A DNA stretch of 64,000 nt from Proteles cristata cristata (taxonomy: Eukaryota; Chordata; Mammalia; Carnivora; Hyaenidae), in the NCBI GenBank assembly GCA_017311185.1, contig JAESUZ010001073.1:1054001-1118000 (forward strand), read 5' to 3'. Positions 10,862 to 20,975 of the stretch are shown here, one piece after another; position 1 is the stretch's first letter, and every line of letters begins with the position of its first letter. Under the pieces are notes generated by a model. That model saw nothing but the letters and a program-made list of their open reading frames with translations. It searched no databases and was not told where the DNA came from. The position numbers were made by a program, and so were the translations under genes.

Positions 10862-12200
10862 AATTACAATGATCAACCTCACTAAAACATTATGAGTCTG
10901 TGATTCCTTTAGATTTGCAAATATTAAGAACATCGACAGGTCAAACATATGCAATTCGGGACTGAAATTTTTCTACTGTAGCCACAAAAATAGAAAAAAT
11001 GTATTCTGTTTGGCTAGATAAATAGTGGACATATGGAGAACATCCTCAACCAGATTTGAAAGATGTGTCCAAATGAAATGGATCTCTATTGTAAAAACAC
11101 AACAAAAGGCAATTCCCTAGTGCTATAAACCAGGCCACCAGCCTCTGCTGACAATTACAAAAAAAACACTTAGGAAGGGCAAGCATGACGCGGTGTTTTG
11201 GTACTGGGGCCAACTCAATGGGCAAATGCTTCACTAAGAAAAAAAATCCACAGTTTAGTCAAAATTAAACTTAATAAAACTAGATAACAGCACAAGATAA
11301 AATTTCAAAGATGGATCATTGAATAAGCTCCCTAATCTCTCAAAGAAGTTGAATACATGCAGCTGATCCATTCTTTAAAGTTTACATACAATTTCCTACA
11401 ACGGTAACATTACAAGATACCTCCTCAAGCCCTGGTTAGTATCACCGTTTCTTCAATCTCACTTTTGAAATGATGTCTGTCCTCTCTCTACCTCATTCCT
11501 TCACCATGATTATTTTAGTTCAATGCAACAGTTGTATGCAGAATGAGGTAGGCAGCAACTTGACCGTCATTCACCTGAATCACAAGAATGGAGGACTTTT
11601 AACATTTAAAATGCAGAACTAAACTTCTAACTTCTCAGTGTTGACCAAAAAGGAAGCTCAAATCTCAAAACTATAACACCCTTTAAGAAAATGCCGTGTT
11701 GTACTGCTAGTTATCTGCTCTTCATTTGCTTGAATGAAGTCAAAACATTTGATTATATCATTTATTTCAGCACTAAAATTGCTGAGGGCAAGAGCTGTGT
11801 CTCCTCATCCAATTGTGCACAGTCCTTAGGAAACTGCCTACAGCACCTTTTTAAAGACCTGAGTTAAAGTTTGTCAGAAGGATTAAGAAAATGGGGGCGT
11901 GAGGGAGGGGGAGAGAATGCTTTAAGAAACTCTAAAGCACAATACAAATATAAGGTGCGACAAGCATTAGTCTTACAATAAGCTCTCTCCCAGAGCAAGT
12001 CCCCCTCGCCAGGAAATCTGAACAGAGCTGAAGTGTTTCCGTATACTCTTCCCTAAAGAACTTGTTTGACATGGAAAACTGTAAATAACGCCTTAAAAAG
12101 GGAGGAAGGGAAGGGAAGAAAGAAAACTCAGGTGGGACTAGAAGAAGGAAGTAAATTAAATGGCAGGGAAGAAGGTTTTGAGATAAAATAAAGCAGCACA
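10862..12200. other. Mostly unique non-coding sequence
   Basis: No SINE or L1 was recognised. A possible worn L2 tail lies at about 11,765-11,850 ('tgagggcaagagctgtgtct'). The open frame 11,046-11,234 (minus) has no splice context. Confidence 0.5.
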
Positions 12201-12204
12201 GGAC

Positions 12205-12435
12205 AAAGTAAAATGGAACTTAGGGATCAATTTCTAACTCCCATCACTTACTATCTACCCACATGACCTTGGTCATTTCACCTCCACAGACTCCAGTTTC
12301 CTCATGTGTAAGCAGAAATACTAACTCATAGGGTTGCTGTAGGGATTAAATGAGATAATATTTACATAAAATAGTTAGCATTATGTCTTGTACATAGTAA
12401 GTGATAAGTGAGTGATTACTGTTGTTGATAAAATT
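12205..12435 (+). repeat. MIR SINE relic, plus strand
   Basis: Good MIR core order: 'catgaccttggtcatttcac', 'agtttcctcatgtgtaagc', 'gttgctgtagggattaaatg', then 'cttgtacatagtaagtgat'. Confidence 0.85.
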
Positions 12436-13331
12436 ATTTTTAGACCCGTATACTGATTGGTGACATTCAGGAAGAGAAGAGAGCTAAGAATATGTCAGAA
12501 GGGAAGGTGACAGAGAGCTGGGTCTACAAATTCCTGTGGGGAGACAAAGTTTGAGAAACATGGATTACACAAAGCATTTTTCATATTAAACACACAAGTT
12601 ACGTCCTGTGTCTCCAGGATTACTGAAGAGTCTAGAGAACTGTAGCCCAAATCTCCAAGTTATAAACGCAGAATAGCAGTGCTGTATAGAGGGAGAGCAG
12701 GACACCCCCCACCCCGCTGCCGCCAGAGGGAAAAAAAAAAAAAGTGCTTACTGACGTGTACAGAAGCCTGCTTCCAAACCTTCAATTTTTGTAAGCTTTC
12801 CTAGTCAGAATGAAACCTAGGCTCCATAGCAAAGACACACCAACTCTATTGGCCAAACTTAGACAGGATTAACAACTATGCACAGTCATTTAGGCTTCCG
12901 TTATCTTGCTCTTTTTTCCGGGGAAGTTGTTGTATTTGTGGTGGGTTTTAGGTGTTTAATACCTTTAACTCTGTCATATTCAGTAATTGCAAAAGCAGCG
13001 GAAGTGTTCCAAAATTAGGAAGCAGATATAGAGAAACCCAACTCATTGTAAAAGCTAAGAAAAAAATGGATGCTGCCCTGTAATGGGATCAGGCTTATAT
13101 AGGCTGTAATATATGAAAAGTCTATACCCATAGAATCAATGAGAATTAGCAGAAGACAAGGAAAACAAGAAACCCTGCACATGTAGCCAGAGAATGAACA
13201 TCACTTTGGGTTGTCAACTGGTCTCGTGTTAATTCAGGAGAAGGAAAGGAGTTTGTGTAACAATTTGAAAGCTGAGCCTAGTAGAAGTACTATCATAAAA
13301 CCGCCAAAGTTTCAGGCCTTTTTCAACTTAC
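12436..13331. other. Intron-like sequence with one extra exon-like segment
   Basis: Mostly unremarkable. On the minus strand, 12,752-12,800 has a good acceptor (ggtttcattctgactag) and a GTAAGC donor. In the phase set by 13,332-13,395 it would read into a stop after a few codons, so it is either not an exon or a cassette that introduces a stop. Confidence 0.35.
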
Positions 13332-13395
13332 ACAACATCAGTGGGAATGGGCAGCTCACTATATGATCTGTCACTGCTAAGGTCTTCCCTGAGGC
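13332..13395 (-). CDS. Candidate 64-base coding exon of the leftward gene
   Basis: On the minus strand the left edge has a near-consensus donor GT|GTAAGTTG, and the right edge an acceptor GATCTGCACAG. With two bases borrowed to complete the codon left by exon 14,067-14,177 it reads RLREDLSSDRSYSELPIPTD with no stop, and it ends in phase 2. Weakness: a more typical acceptor (cctccctcttag) lies 13 bases upstream, and using it would put a stop in this phase. I chose the inner AG because of the phase, so the fit is not independent evidence. Confidence 0.22.
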
Positions 13396-13399
13396 CTGT

Positions 13400-13725
13400 G
13401 CAGATCATCTAAGAGGGAGGCTACCTGTCTCAGTGGATTTTCAATGGAGACAAAACTAGCCTATTAGGGGGAGAGATGGCCAAAAAACTCTACCAGCAAG
13501 GAAGTGAGAGTATATCTGGTCTCCCTTTGAGGGACTAACACACTCCTTTTCACTAAGAATAACCGTTCAAAGCCAAACCTGTACTTAGAGAAACTTGTAA
13601 CTGTTTTTTTTTATAATAAAGCATAGTTGTCTTATAAGTATCTACATGAAATTATGGGTTGAAGATCCTAAAAATGTTGTCAATCAGGCAGTGATAAATG
13701 GAAATAACATGCCATCACTAATGAT
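13400..13725. other. Non-coding sequence, nothing assigned
   Basis: No recognised repeat or signal. Confidence 0.5.
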
Positions 13726-13729
13726 TTAA

Positions 13730-13884
13730 GCTGTGTGTGTGTGTATATATATATACACATGTATATGTATATATGTATGTATACATGTGTGTATATACAT
13801 ACACACACATATAAATGTGTATATATATATATACACACATTTAATATATATACACAAATAAATGTGTGTATATATATATGTATC
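13730..13884. repeat. Compound TG/TA/CA microsatellite with internal self-complementarity
   Basis: Alternating (TG)n, (TA)n and (CA)n blocks. The TG-rich runs pair with the downstream CA-rich run, and the TA runs are self-complementary. Frames read as IYIHTHI-like repeats on both strands, but these are translated microsatellite, not protein. Confidence 0.95.
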
Positions 13885-14066
13885 TATATAGATAAAAATT
13901 TGTTTTGCCATTTTTGTCTAATTGTAATAATATGCGTATAGAGCTTTAAATCCTGGCTTTAGTCCTGCTACTTCTCCTATTAGGTTTCAAGATCATCAAC
14001 CATGAAGTATCCCACTGTGGAGGTTTTCTACAATCTACCCAACTCAAACAAGGAGAAAACACTTAC

Positions 14067-14177
14067 GATACTCAATCACAGAAAATGTGCCTCCAGAACT
14101 CTTATTAGGAGTTTGGTCAATCAGGGCACAGACAAAGGAGCTGAAGTGTCTGCATTTCAGTAGACAGTAGCCTACCA
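14067..14177 (-). CDS. Candidate 111-base coding exon of the leftward gene (best of the set)
   Basis: On the minus strand the segment runs from acceptor TTTATCTTGACAG to donor TATC|GTAAGTG, a near-consensus donor. Exactly one frame is open through all 36 codons (entry needs one base, exit phase 1). It includes CALIDQTPNKSSGG and ends with TFSVIEY. The entry phase is compatible with the upstream candidate exon 15,448-15,475. I do not recognise the protein family and the peptide shows no obvious domain motif. A shorter exon ending at 14,149 (acceptor AAATGCAG) would keep the same frame. Oddity: a young SINE sits just upstream of the acceptor (in the transcript), so an A-rich tail replaces the usual pyrimidine tract. 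Confidence 0.35.
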
Positions 14178-14198
14178 CTGTCAAGATAAATACTTTTT

Positions 14199-14425
14199 TT
14201 TTTTAATTTTTTTTTTTAACGTTTTATTTATTTCTAGGAGAGAGAGAGAGAGACAGCGTGAGCAGGGGAGGGTCAGAGAGAGAGGGAGTCACAGACTGAA
14301 ACAGGCTCCAGGCTCTAAGCTGGCAGTCAGCACAGAGCCCGACGCGGGGCTCGAACCCACAAACCGCGAGATCATGACCTAAGTGAAAGTCGGACACTTA
14401 ACCGACTAAGCCACCCAGGCGCCCC
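14199..14425 (-). mobile_element. CAN SINE, young subfamily, minus strand, beside a candidate exon
   Basis: Reverse copy: poly(T), 'gttttatttatttctagga', GA zone, 'cacagactgaaacaggctcc', 'gacgcggggctcgaaccc', 'gccacccaggcgcccc'. A perfect 16-base target duplication, aagataaatacttttt, lies at 14,183-14,198 and 14,426-14,441. It is in the sense orientation relative to the leftward gene. Its A-tail ends about 20 bases from the candidate acceptor of 14,067-14,177. Confidence 0.97.
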
Positions 14426-14725
14426 AAGATAAATACTTTTTATCCTGACCTTTAAATCCAATTGAGTTTACTGTGCTCCCAATACTTAGATAACCAATTA
14501 ACAAATGTGAACTATTCTTGAAACTTCATTAATAAAATCATTTGGATTGTTCATTCAACAAAGAAGCATTTCTTGAGTAGGCCTATACTAGGCACCAGGC
14601 ACTTCTAGGACACCTTTTATTTTACAATCCCAGAGAGCTTTCAAAGTTGCCCTAACATAAAGTATCAGTGATTGAACATCTCTCATTTTATACATGTACA
14701 GCACTCTATTCAAAGCCATGATTTG

Positions 14726-14953
14726 GGGCGCCTGGGTGGCTCAGTTGGTTAAGTGTCCACCTTCAGCTCAGGTCATGATCTCATAGTTGAGTTCAAGCCC
14801 CACATAGGGCTCTGTGCTGATGGCTCGGAGCCTGGAGCCTGCTTCAGATTCTATGTCTCCTTCTCTCTCTGCCCCTCCCCTGCTTTCTCTCTCACTCTCC
14901 CTCTCTCTCTCTCAAAAATAAAATAAAGCATTAAAAAACAAAACAAACCAACA
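14726..14953 (+). mobile_element. CAN SINE, plus strand
   Basis: Complete copy of the older type, with 'ctcaaaaataaaataaagca' tail. Target duplication with two mismatches: aaagccatgatttg (14,712-14,725) and aaaaccacgatttg (14,954-14,967). Confidence 0.95.
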
Positions 14954-14967
14954 AAAACCACGATTTG

Positions 14968-15045
14968 TGGGGCACCTGGCTTGCTCAGTCAGTACAGCAT
15001 GCAACTCTTGATCTCAGAGTTATTATGAGTCTGAGCCCTTTATTT
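14968..15045 (+). mobile_element. Partial CAN SINE head, plus strand
   Basis: Starts exactly at the end of the previous SINE's target duplication: 'tggggcacctggcttgctca', 'acagcatgcaactcttgatc', then breaks off at 'gagtctgagccc'. Only the tRNA-like part survives. An (A4C)n-rich stretch at 15,072-15,108 may be the remains of its tail. Confidence 0.8.
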
Positions 15046-15109
15046 TGTATAAAAATCACCTAAAAGCAATATCTTAAAAACAAAACAAAACAAAAAAACA
15101 AAAAACAAC

Positions 15110-15447
15110 CTGATTCAGGCATAAGAAACTGAGCTGTTGGTAGAAATAAAAACTCAAGGGCTGAGACTATCAATCATTAACTAAATTCCAACTTCACAAT
15201 TCTATCCAAAAATACCCAGTGCCAAGTGATTTCTTAAAATTACAAGCCAAAATATACAATGATTCAAACATTCCATTAGGAAAAGGAGTTTTTATAGTTA
15301 CAATTTCCCATTTCTAAATCCTTATGGGTATGCTGCTAGGTAATAAGTCAAATTTATCAAAAGTTCCACTCAGTGGTTACATTTAATTTGCATTAAGAGT
15401 AATTTTTTGAAATGGCTTATCTAACATTCCAAAAATAACTTATTTAC
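15110..15447. other. Non-coding AT-rich sequence
   Basis: No recognised repeat or promoter signal. Confidence 0.5.
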
Positions 15448-15475
15448 CTGGGTTTTCTTTATTTTGAAGCTCTTT
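15448..15475 (-). other. Candidate 28-base micro-exon of the leftward gene
   Basis: On the minus strand, acceptor CAAATTTTCTAG is followed by 28 bases and donor CCAG|GTAAATAAG. In one frame it reads KELQNKENP and leaves one base, exactly what exon 14,067-14,177 needs (G+TG gives Val). The very small size makes this doubtful. A 14-base segment at 17,294-17,307 with excellent splice signals also fits in phase but is even smaller. Confidence 0.15.
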
Positions 15476-15584
15476 CTAGAAAATTTGAGCCCTAAATTTA
15501 TGTGGCAGAGAAATGTATTTTCCTAAATCAATTTTTGAAACAGACCTGAGAAAGACCATCAAGAGTGGAAGAGAAAATAAGGAT

Positions 15585-15805
15585 AGTGATTAAACACAGA
15601 GACACAGGCATAAGCCAGAATTCTTGGCTTGGGACCTCTGTTCTATCATTTTCTGGTTAGCTGGTCTTGGTAACTGAGTTACCTTGTCTGCGAAACGGAA
15701 ATAATAAAAAATACCTACTCCATATGGTTGTTACAGGGATTAGACCCAGGTAAACTAGTACACTTAAGGGTTTAGCAGCAATCAGCATTATGTAATGTGT
15801 TTACT
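15585..15805 (+). repeat. MIR SINE relic, plus strand
   Basis: MIR order is preserved: 'cataagccagaattcttggc', 'ctggttagctggtcttggta', 'gaaacggaaataataaaaaa', 'ggttgttacagggatta'. Confidence 0.75.
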
Positions 15806-15809
15806 TATT

Positions 15810-18160
15810 ATGATTATTATGACTAAATGATCCAAATCATCTACACAAATGCCGTTCCCTACTCAAAACCTCCCTCAATTGATCTAGTAGAATTTAATCC
15901 CTCCCTTCTAGTATTCTACACAAAATGCATTATGTATTACAGTTATTTGGGTAAATTTCCCTCCCATTGGATTACTTACGCCTCTTGGAAGACAGAGACT
16001 ACCGCTCATCTGAGTGCACCCACCAGACAGCAAATATTGTTCATTGCTGCCCTCCTTTTCCCTCTCTCTAAAGGTTCTGAACAATCACACCCTTTCAATT
16101 ACCAAACTTTTACCTGGAGACAGGAGCTTTATGTAACCAATGCACTTATGTACTGGTCTTACCTTGCCAGATACTCTCTTGAGACTTAAATAAAATTTTG
16201 CGGGGAGAGGGAAGGAAGGGAGAAGGACTCATTTAATACACTTAAATGGCTGACTATGAGTATCTCTGTAAACGAATGTATTTTTAAAAAACTTCTTATG
16301 CCTTAAATGCTTGCTTGCATTATTTCATTCAAAAAAGCCTATGGTACTTTTAATATAAAAATACAGTAGCATAATTTCTGCATATGTCAAGTCTAACCTA
16401 ATCATAACTTGCCCATCTGCTGATTTTAATGGAATCATGGGGATGCTAGAAGACAATATGCTTGCTTGATTCACCCTACACTATATATGTAAAATAAAAT
16501 CATTTTAACATTGCATTGAGATGCAAATCTTTCTGGCCCTCTTTTTCCCTCCTAAAAAAAAACAGTGACACACACATACACCACACACACAAACAAGCCT
16601 CCAACTTATTCCAGATCACTGGAAAGCACTTTCTAAAGTATTATCCAACTTCGCTTACACAATGACGTTGTCCTTACTTTGAGAGAAGAGAACTTTTCTG
16701 AAAACAAATGCCAGAATTGAGTGTACTGCTTCGTTGCCATTTGCTACAATTTTTCCTTTACTTTTATAGTGTCCTACCTTTTGAAATAAATTTTTCAGTA
16801 TAAAAACTGCCTAGGATACCTACTCATTTGCACAAATATTCCTAGTCTCTATTCTTTGACTCATGTTAAAACAAACTAAAAACCAGAAGGCTAAAAAAGA
16901 TTTGCACCCACTTAAGGTGGCTTTTCTAAGTCCAATTTTTTTTTCATTCCTCAACGGCAGGTCCTTTTAAAGGAGTACAAAAACCACACACAATTTACGT
17001 CTCATCCTAAACACATCCCAGCCAAACGGGAAACGTCATCAGCCATCTTAACCAGGAGAAAAATATAAAGCTAATAGGCCAGATCAAACCAAATTTTTTT
17101 TTGTTTACTTCTGAGATCAAGATTTTTCAGATGAACAGTGCTTTGATGAACCCATGCAACGAACAAATGTAATCACAATTTAACATGGTATTTTGGACTA
17201 ATTTCTCTGCCTCAAATAGACACAACAGTGGCTATGTGAACAGTATTCACATATAATACCTCTCAGCTACTGGGCAGAGCGTAGTAAACTTACTTGTTTT
17301 ATATATCCTGGGGCATACAAAGAACAGTCAATCAAAGACAAAGAGGTTTCCAGTATGTTATATACATTACGTGACCGAGACAAAAATCTGCACGGAGTAA
17401 GAAAAACTGGACTTAAACAATAATAGATCCTGTCTTAAAGTAGGAGACCTGACAAGCTGAAGCCCCCACTCTATTCCCACCCCCTGAAGAACATCTCCCT
17501 CCCACCTTACAACCAGGAGGCACAGATTAAAACACGTAGGGTTGTTTCCTCAGACTTTAGCAGTAAGACGGCTAATACTCAGGCCTTTTCCCAGCAGTTG
17601 GCTTCTATCAAAACTTATCACAAGTTACGGGGAACACACAAGAGCGTCGGTTCCGCATCTTACCAAGTGAGAACGGCATCAGTTTTTGGACAAGCCACCA
17701 CTGACAGCACCTCCAGCTTTCCCCACCCCCCTCCCCCCACTTCTTTTTATATCCCCCCTCCAAACTTGCCATCCGAAAAGTGATGCCACAAAACAAAAGC
17801 AGCATCACCAAACGGGAGGCCACCGGTTTTGAAAATAAAGTTTGCTCTTTTGCTGTCAACCTGATAACTTTTTAAAGCTGAAACGTCTCCTGCCCTCAGT
17901 CGGGTACAACCTTTCCTGTTCCCATACCAAGCAGCCACTCGTTTGTCCCTCGACAGTAAAGAGGGAAAAAGGGAGTGGGAGAAAAATGATGTTGAAAAGA
18001 AGGGTCTACGGTGCCAGGGGGTAGGGACAGATTTTGAGACCGGTGCTGAACACTCGGTGCTGCTGGGAGCTGGGCGGCTTTACCGTGTCGATCTGAGAAA
18101 TGTTTAGCGATCTGACGCATCAGTTTTTAGGAACGGTACACAAGCAGCCCCCACAATTTG
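15810..18160. other. Repeat-poor 2.3 kb left of the CpG island
   Basis: No SINE or L1 was recognised. This is typical of first-intron sequence near a housekeeping promoter and is consistent with a leftward transcript starting in the CpG island. Several GTAAG donors occur on the minus strand (15,980, 16,640, 17,294, 17,662) but without convincing paired acceptors and frames. Confidence 0.5.
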
Positions 18161-18595
18161 AGCCATGCCCAGAATCCCTCTTCTCGGTGACACCGGCTCG
18201 AGGGCACGGGACGGACGCGCCGGGGTACCAGCAAAGGTTCCGCGACATTTGTTATTGTTTATGAAGCCCAGGCAGGGACTGGGATCGGGGAGCTCGGGGG
18301 CCGAGCAGTGGCAGGGGAGAAGAGCGGAGAGAAGCACAAAGATCCCCCCCACCCCCCCCGGGCTCGGGGCCACCCCTCCGGACACACGGGGCTAGAATCA
18401 CCTCGGGGAACAAGGGGGCCAAGGCCGGCGCTGGAGCTTCACTGGAGACACTGCCAGCCCCGACATCAGCCCGGCTGTCCCTGGACACCCAAAGACACAG
18501 AAGATCTCCTCCTGCCCCTACTCGCAGAGTTGGGGCCGGGGCGGCGAGCGGGGGCCCCCAGCCGCGGCCGCTGCGCGCCGCAGCCGCGTCCTCAC

Positions 18596-18790
18596 CTGCC
18601 TCCGGTCGCGCCCGCGGCCGGCTCAGCCTCCGCACGGACCGCAGCCGGCCCGGGACCCGTCCGCTCCCTTTTGCCCGCTCCGCCCTCGCCCCGCCCCCGG
18701 GAGGTGGAACCCGCGGCCGCGCCGGAATCTCGGGGCGGCCTTCCTGAACTCTCGCGAGCCCTCCCTCCTCGGCTTCTCGCTGGCTGGGCC
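18596..18790 (-). other. Candidate non-coding first exon of the leftward gene
   Basis: On the minus strand GGAGGCAG|GTGAGG forms a consensus splice donor, so the exon would end at 18,596. Its start is only a guess from the positions of the promoter elements. Minus-strand frames here are either GTG-started or hit a stop at 18,623, so the exon is probably 5' UTR with the start codon in a later exon. Confidence 0.5.
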
Positions 18791-18805
18791 GGCCCGACTC
18801 GATCC

Positions 18806-18833
18806 TGACGTCATACGCGCCATAGCCGGAAGT
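18806..18833. promoter_or_regulatory. CRE and ETS sites
   Basis: The full palindromic CRE TGACGTCA (CREB/ATF family) is followed 12 bases later by CCGGAAGT (ETS family, GABPA-type). Both motifs typically lie within 100 bases of transcription starts in CpG-island promoters, so they mark the likely core. Confidence 0.7.
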
Positions 18834-18882
18834 AGCCTTCTGTCGTCAACGCCGGCTCCTGTGCCCCACCCACTTACGCCTG
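18834..18882 (+). other. Candidate non-coding first exon of a rightward transcript
   Basis: Just right of the ETS site, CGCCTG|GTGAGTTC gives a strong plus-strand donor, with the intron starting at 18,883. The exon would be short and without an ATG, so it would be a 5' UTR or a lncRNA exon. Its start is inferred from the promoter elements. Confidence 0.35.
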
Positions 18883-18889
18883 GTGAGTT

Positions 18890-20157
18890 CCTGATGGGCC
18901 TGGTGGAGTTGGCTGGGCCGTCACGACTTCCTCACTTACCAACCTCACCTCACTTACCTCTTCTGTTACCAAAGCTGCTTCAGGCCTCTTCTGAAAGTGC
19001 CCAGTGTGTTGCCACGTTAGTCACGTGTCCTAAAGGACAGAGGTTTTTACTCAGTACTTACCAGTGTAATGCAAAGAATGTTAGAAATGGAAAGGGGTTT
19101 AGAGATAATCCCCACAAATCCACGCAATTTGTAAATTAGGAAAAGGTGATAATGGACAAAGATGGATTGGCTGACCAAGTTGCTTAGTCACCAGCTGTGG
19201 GATCTAGAAGCCACCCAGTTTCCTTGACCTTTTTCCTTCTCACAATGACTTCACTGCAAAGATTTGAAAGGGATTCAAATTTGGAAAACCACAAAAAACT
19301 GGGAGGCATACACGGAAAACCAGCTTAGGTTATCTTGGAAAATCTAAAATAACTGACAGTGCTGGGCTGCTTTATGTAGGATCTGAGAACCAGGAGGAAA
19401 ACCCCTGAAGCATGACTCAAAAGAGGTGGCTTTGTGGAGATGCTGCATTTGTCTTTGGGGAGAAAGGTTTGTGGACAAACCAAATAAAAGAATCATTCCC
19501 AATTACTGTTGACGAAGTTATATCTGAATATAATCATCTTTAATTTCACCAAGAGCAAGTGATAGATGAAAAGACTTAGGGAAGCCTCACAACATCACTT
19601 CTCTCCTTTTTACACTCTGTGCTTTTCTCATACGTTTCTTGGTAACAAAAAAAAGCACTACTTTGGTAATTAGTGTATTCTTGAGGAAATCGTTTCCACC
19701 TCTATCATATGGTCCGTTTGAAGCTCAAATGACAATTGCCTCGTACAAGTGTAAGGACATTTCTTTGGGATCAAACATGCTTGACAGAGGCCTACAGACC
19801 TCTCTCCCTCGACCCCACTTATACATATATTAAATCAAATGAGTGAATGGAGAACAGTTTGTGGAATGTTCTATAGCAAATTTATACTTTCAAATATGCC
19901 ATTTTTTCATACCACTAGTGTAATATGGACTAGTCTAGGGTATTAATATGGAGACTAAAGCTTTAACCTGCAGTTCTTAAACTGATGCTATTCTAAACAA
20001 ATTCCTGCAGGAAGTTGTTGAAGGTGCCTGAATTAAAATAAATTAGAGCCATGTGCCCTTCTGGAAGCTTGGTGAAATCTATGGACATTTTTCAGAATAT
20101 TGTCCTTAAAATGCATAAAATAATCTACCTAAGGCTACAAAGGAAATTGATTTTATT
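18890..20157. other. Repeat-poor 1.3 kb right of the CpG island
   Basis: Mostly unique. At 19,077-19,230 an old MIR-type or related motif ('tgttagaaatggaaagggg', 'tgcttagtcaccagctgtgg') is possible but weak. No exon was identified. Confidence 0.45.
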
Positions 20158-20171
20158 AACATACACTTATC

Positions 20172-20398
20172 GGGGCGCCTGGGTGGCTTAGTCGGTTAAG
20201 TGTCCGACTTTCGCTTAGGTCATGATCTCGCTGTTCGTGGGTTCGAGCCCCGCGTCGGGCTCTGTGCTGACTGCCAGCTCAGAGCCTGGAGCCTGTTTCA
20301 GTCTGTGACTCCCTCTCTCTCTGACCCTCCCATGCTCACACTGTCTTACTCTCTCTCCTAGAAATAAATAAAACATTTTAAAAAAAATCTTTAAAAAA
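20172..20398 (+). mobile_element. CAN SINE, young subfamily, plus strand
   Basis: Near-consensus young copy. Target duplication with one mismatch: aacatacacttatc (20,158-20,171) and aacatacagttatc (20,399-20,412). Confidence 0.97.
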
Positions 20399-20439
20399 AA
20401 CATACAGTTATCAAAATACTAAAAAGTGAATTTGTGATA

Positions 20440-20975
20440 CAGTTATGTGGTAGGCAGCTTCCAAGATGACTCTCAGTCATCCTCATTTCGGTATTCTTGT
20501 CTTGTGCCACCCCTCCTCTTGAGTGTGGACCTGGCGACTTGGTTCTGAAAAACAAAATATATCAGAACTGATGCGATGTCACTTCTCATGGTAAAGTTAC
20601 AAAAAGAATCTGGCTTCCACCTTGCTATCCTCTCTTGCTCTCTCCGTTGCTCACTCTGGTGGAAACCTGTTTGCCACACTGCAACCTGCATTATGGAGAG
20701 ACTCACTTGGCAGGGACCTGAGACATGTCTCCAGTCAGCAGCCACCAAAGGATCGAGGCATTCAGTCCAACAGTCCGCAAAGAACTGCCAACAACCTGCA
20801 ATGACTGCAGCCTTGACTGGCTGACACCTTGACTGCAGCCTGGGAAAGGACTCTAAGCCACAGATGCAACTAAACCAGGCCAGATTCTCGGCCACAGAGA
20901 CAGTGAAATCATGAATATTTGTTATTTAAGCCACTAACTTGGAGAGTAATTTATTACACAGCCATAGATAACAGC
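20440..20975 (+). mobile_element. Ancient solo LTR-like element (MaLR/MLT-like), plus strand
   Basis: Ordered landmarks of a widespread mammalian LTR: 'ggacctggcgacttggttct', 'gatgtcacttctcatggtaa', 'gctctctccgttgctcactc', 'ttgactgcagcctgggaaag', 'ttatttaagccactaacttg' and 'taatttattacac'. Old and strongly diverged, with no retroviral genes. The exact family is uncertain. The 140-codon minus-strand frame across it is spurious. Confidence 0.45.

Larger units (their letters stand above)
18180..18870. promoter_or_regulatory. CpG island, probable bidirectional promoter
   Basis: This is the only long GC-rich, CpG-dense segment in the window, and it is free of repeats. It contains a consensus GC box ccccgcccc (about 18,689-18,697), TCTCGCGAG (18,750-18,758), a palindromic CRE TGACGTCA (18,806-18,813) and an ETS site CCGGAAGT (18,826-18,833). 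No TATA box was seen. CRE, ETS and TCTCGCGAG elements are common in TATA-less, divergent housekeeping promoters (established knowledge). Splice donors facing outward lie on both strands. Long open frames here come from GC bias and start at GTG rather than ATG. Confidence 0.85.

Noticed and set aside
13726..13941. Ile/Tyr/His/Thr-repeat frames on both strands
   Set aside because: Translation of the TA/TG/CA microsatellite.
17294..17307. 14-base minus-strand micro-exon with excellent acceptor and donor
   Set aside because: Phase fits the candidate chain, but a 14-base exon by sequence alone is too likely to be chance. Kept only as a note for RNA-seq checking.
18252..18808. Long open frames (127 and 166 codons) across the CpG island on both strands
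   Set aside because: They overlap antisense, start at GTG rather than ATG, and are rich in P, G, A and R, as any GC-rich sequence would be. No protein family was recognised.
20473..20895. 140-codon minus-strand frame
   Set aside because: It lies antisense across an LTR-like relic; composition and context give no support for a gene.
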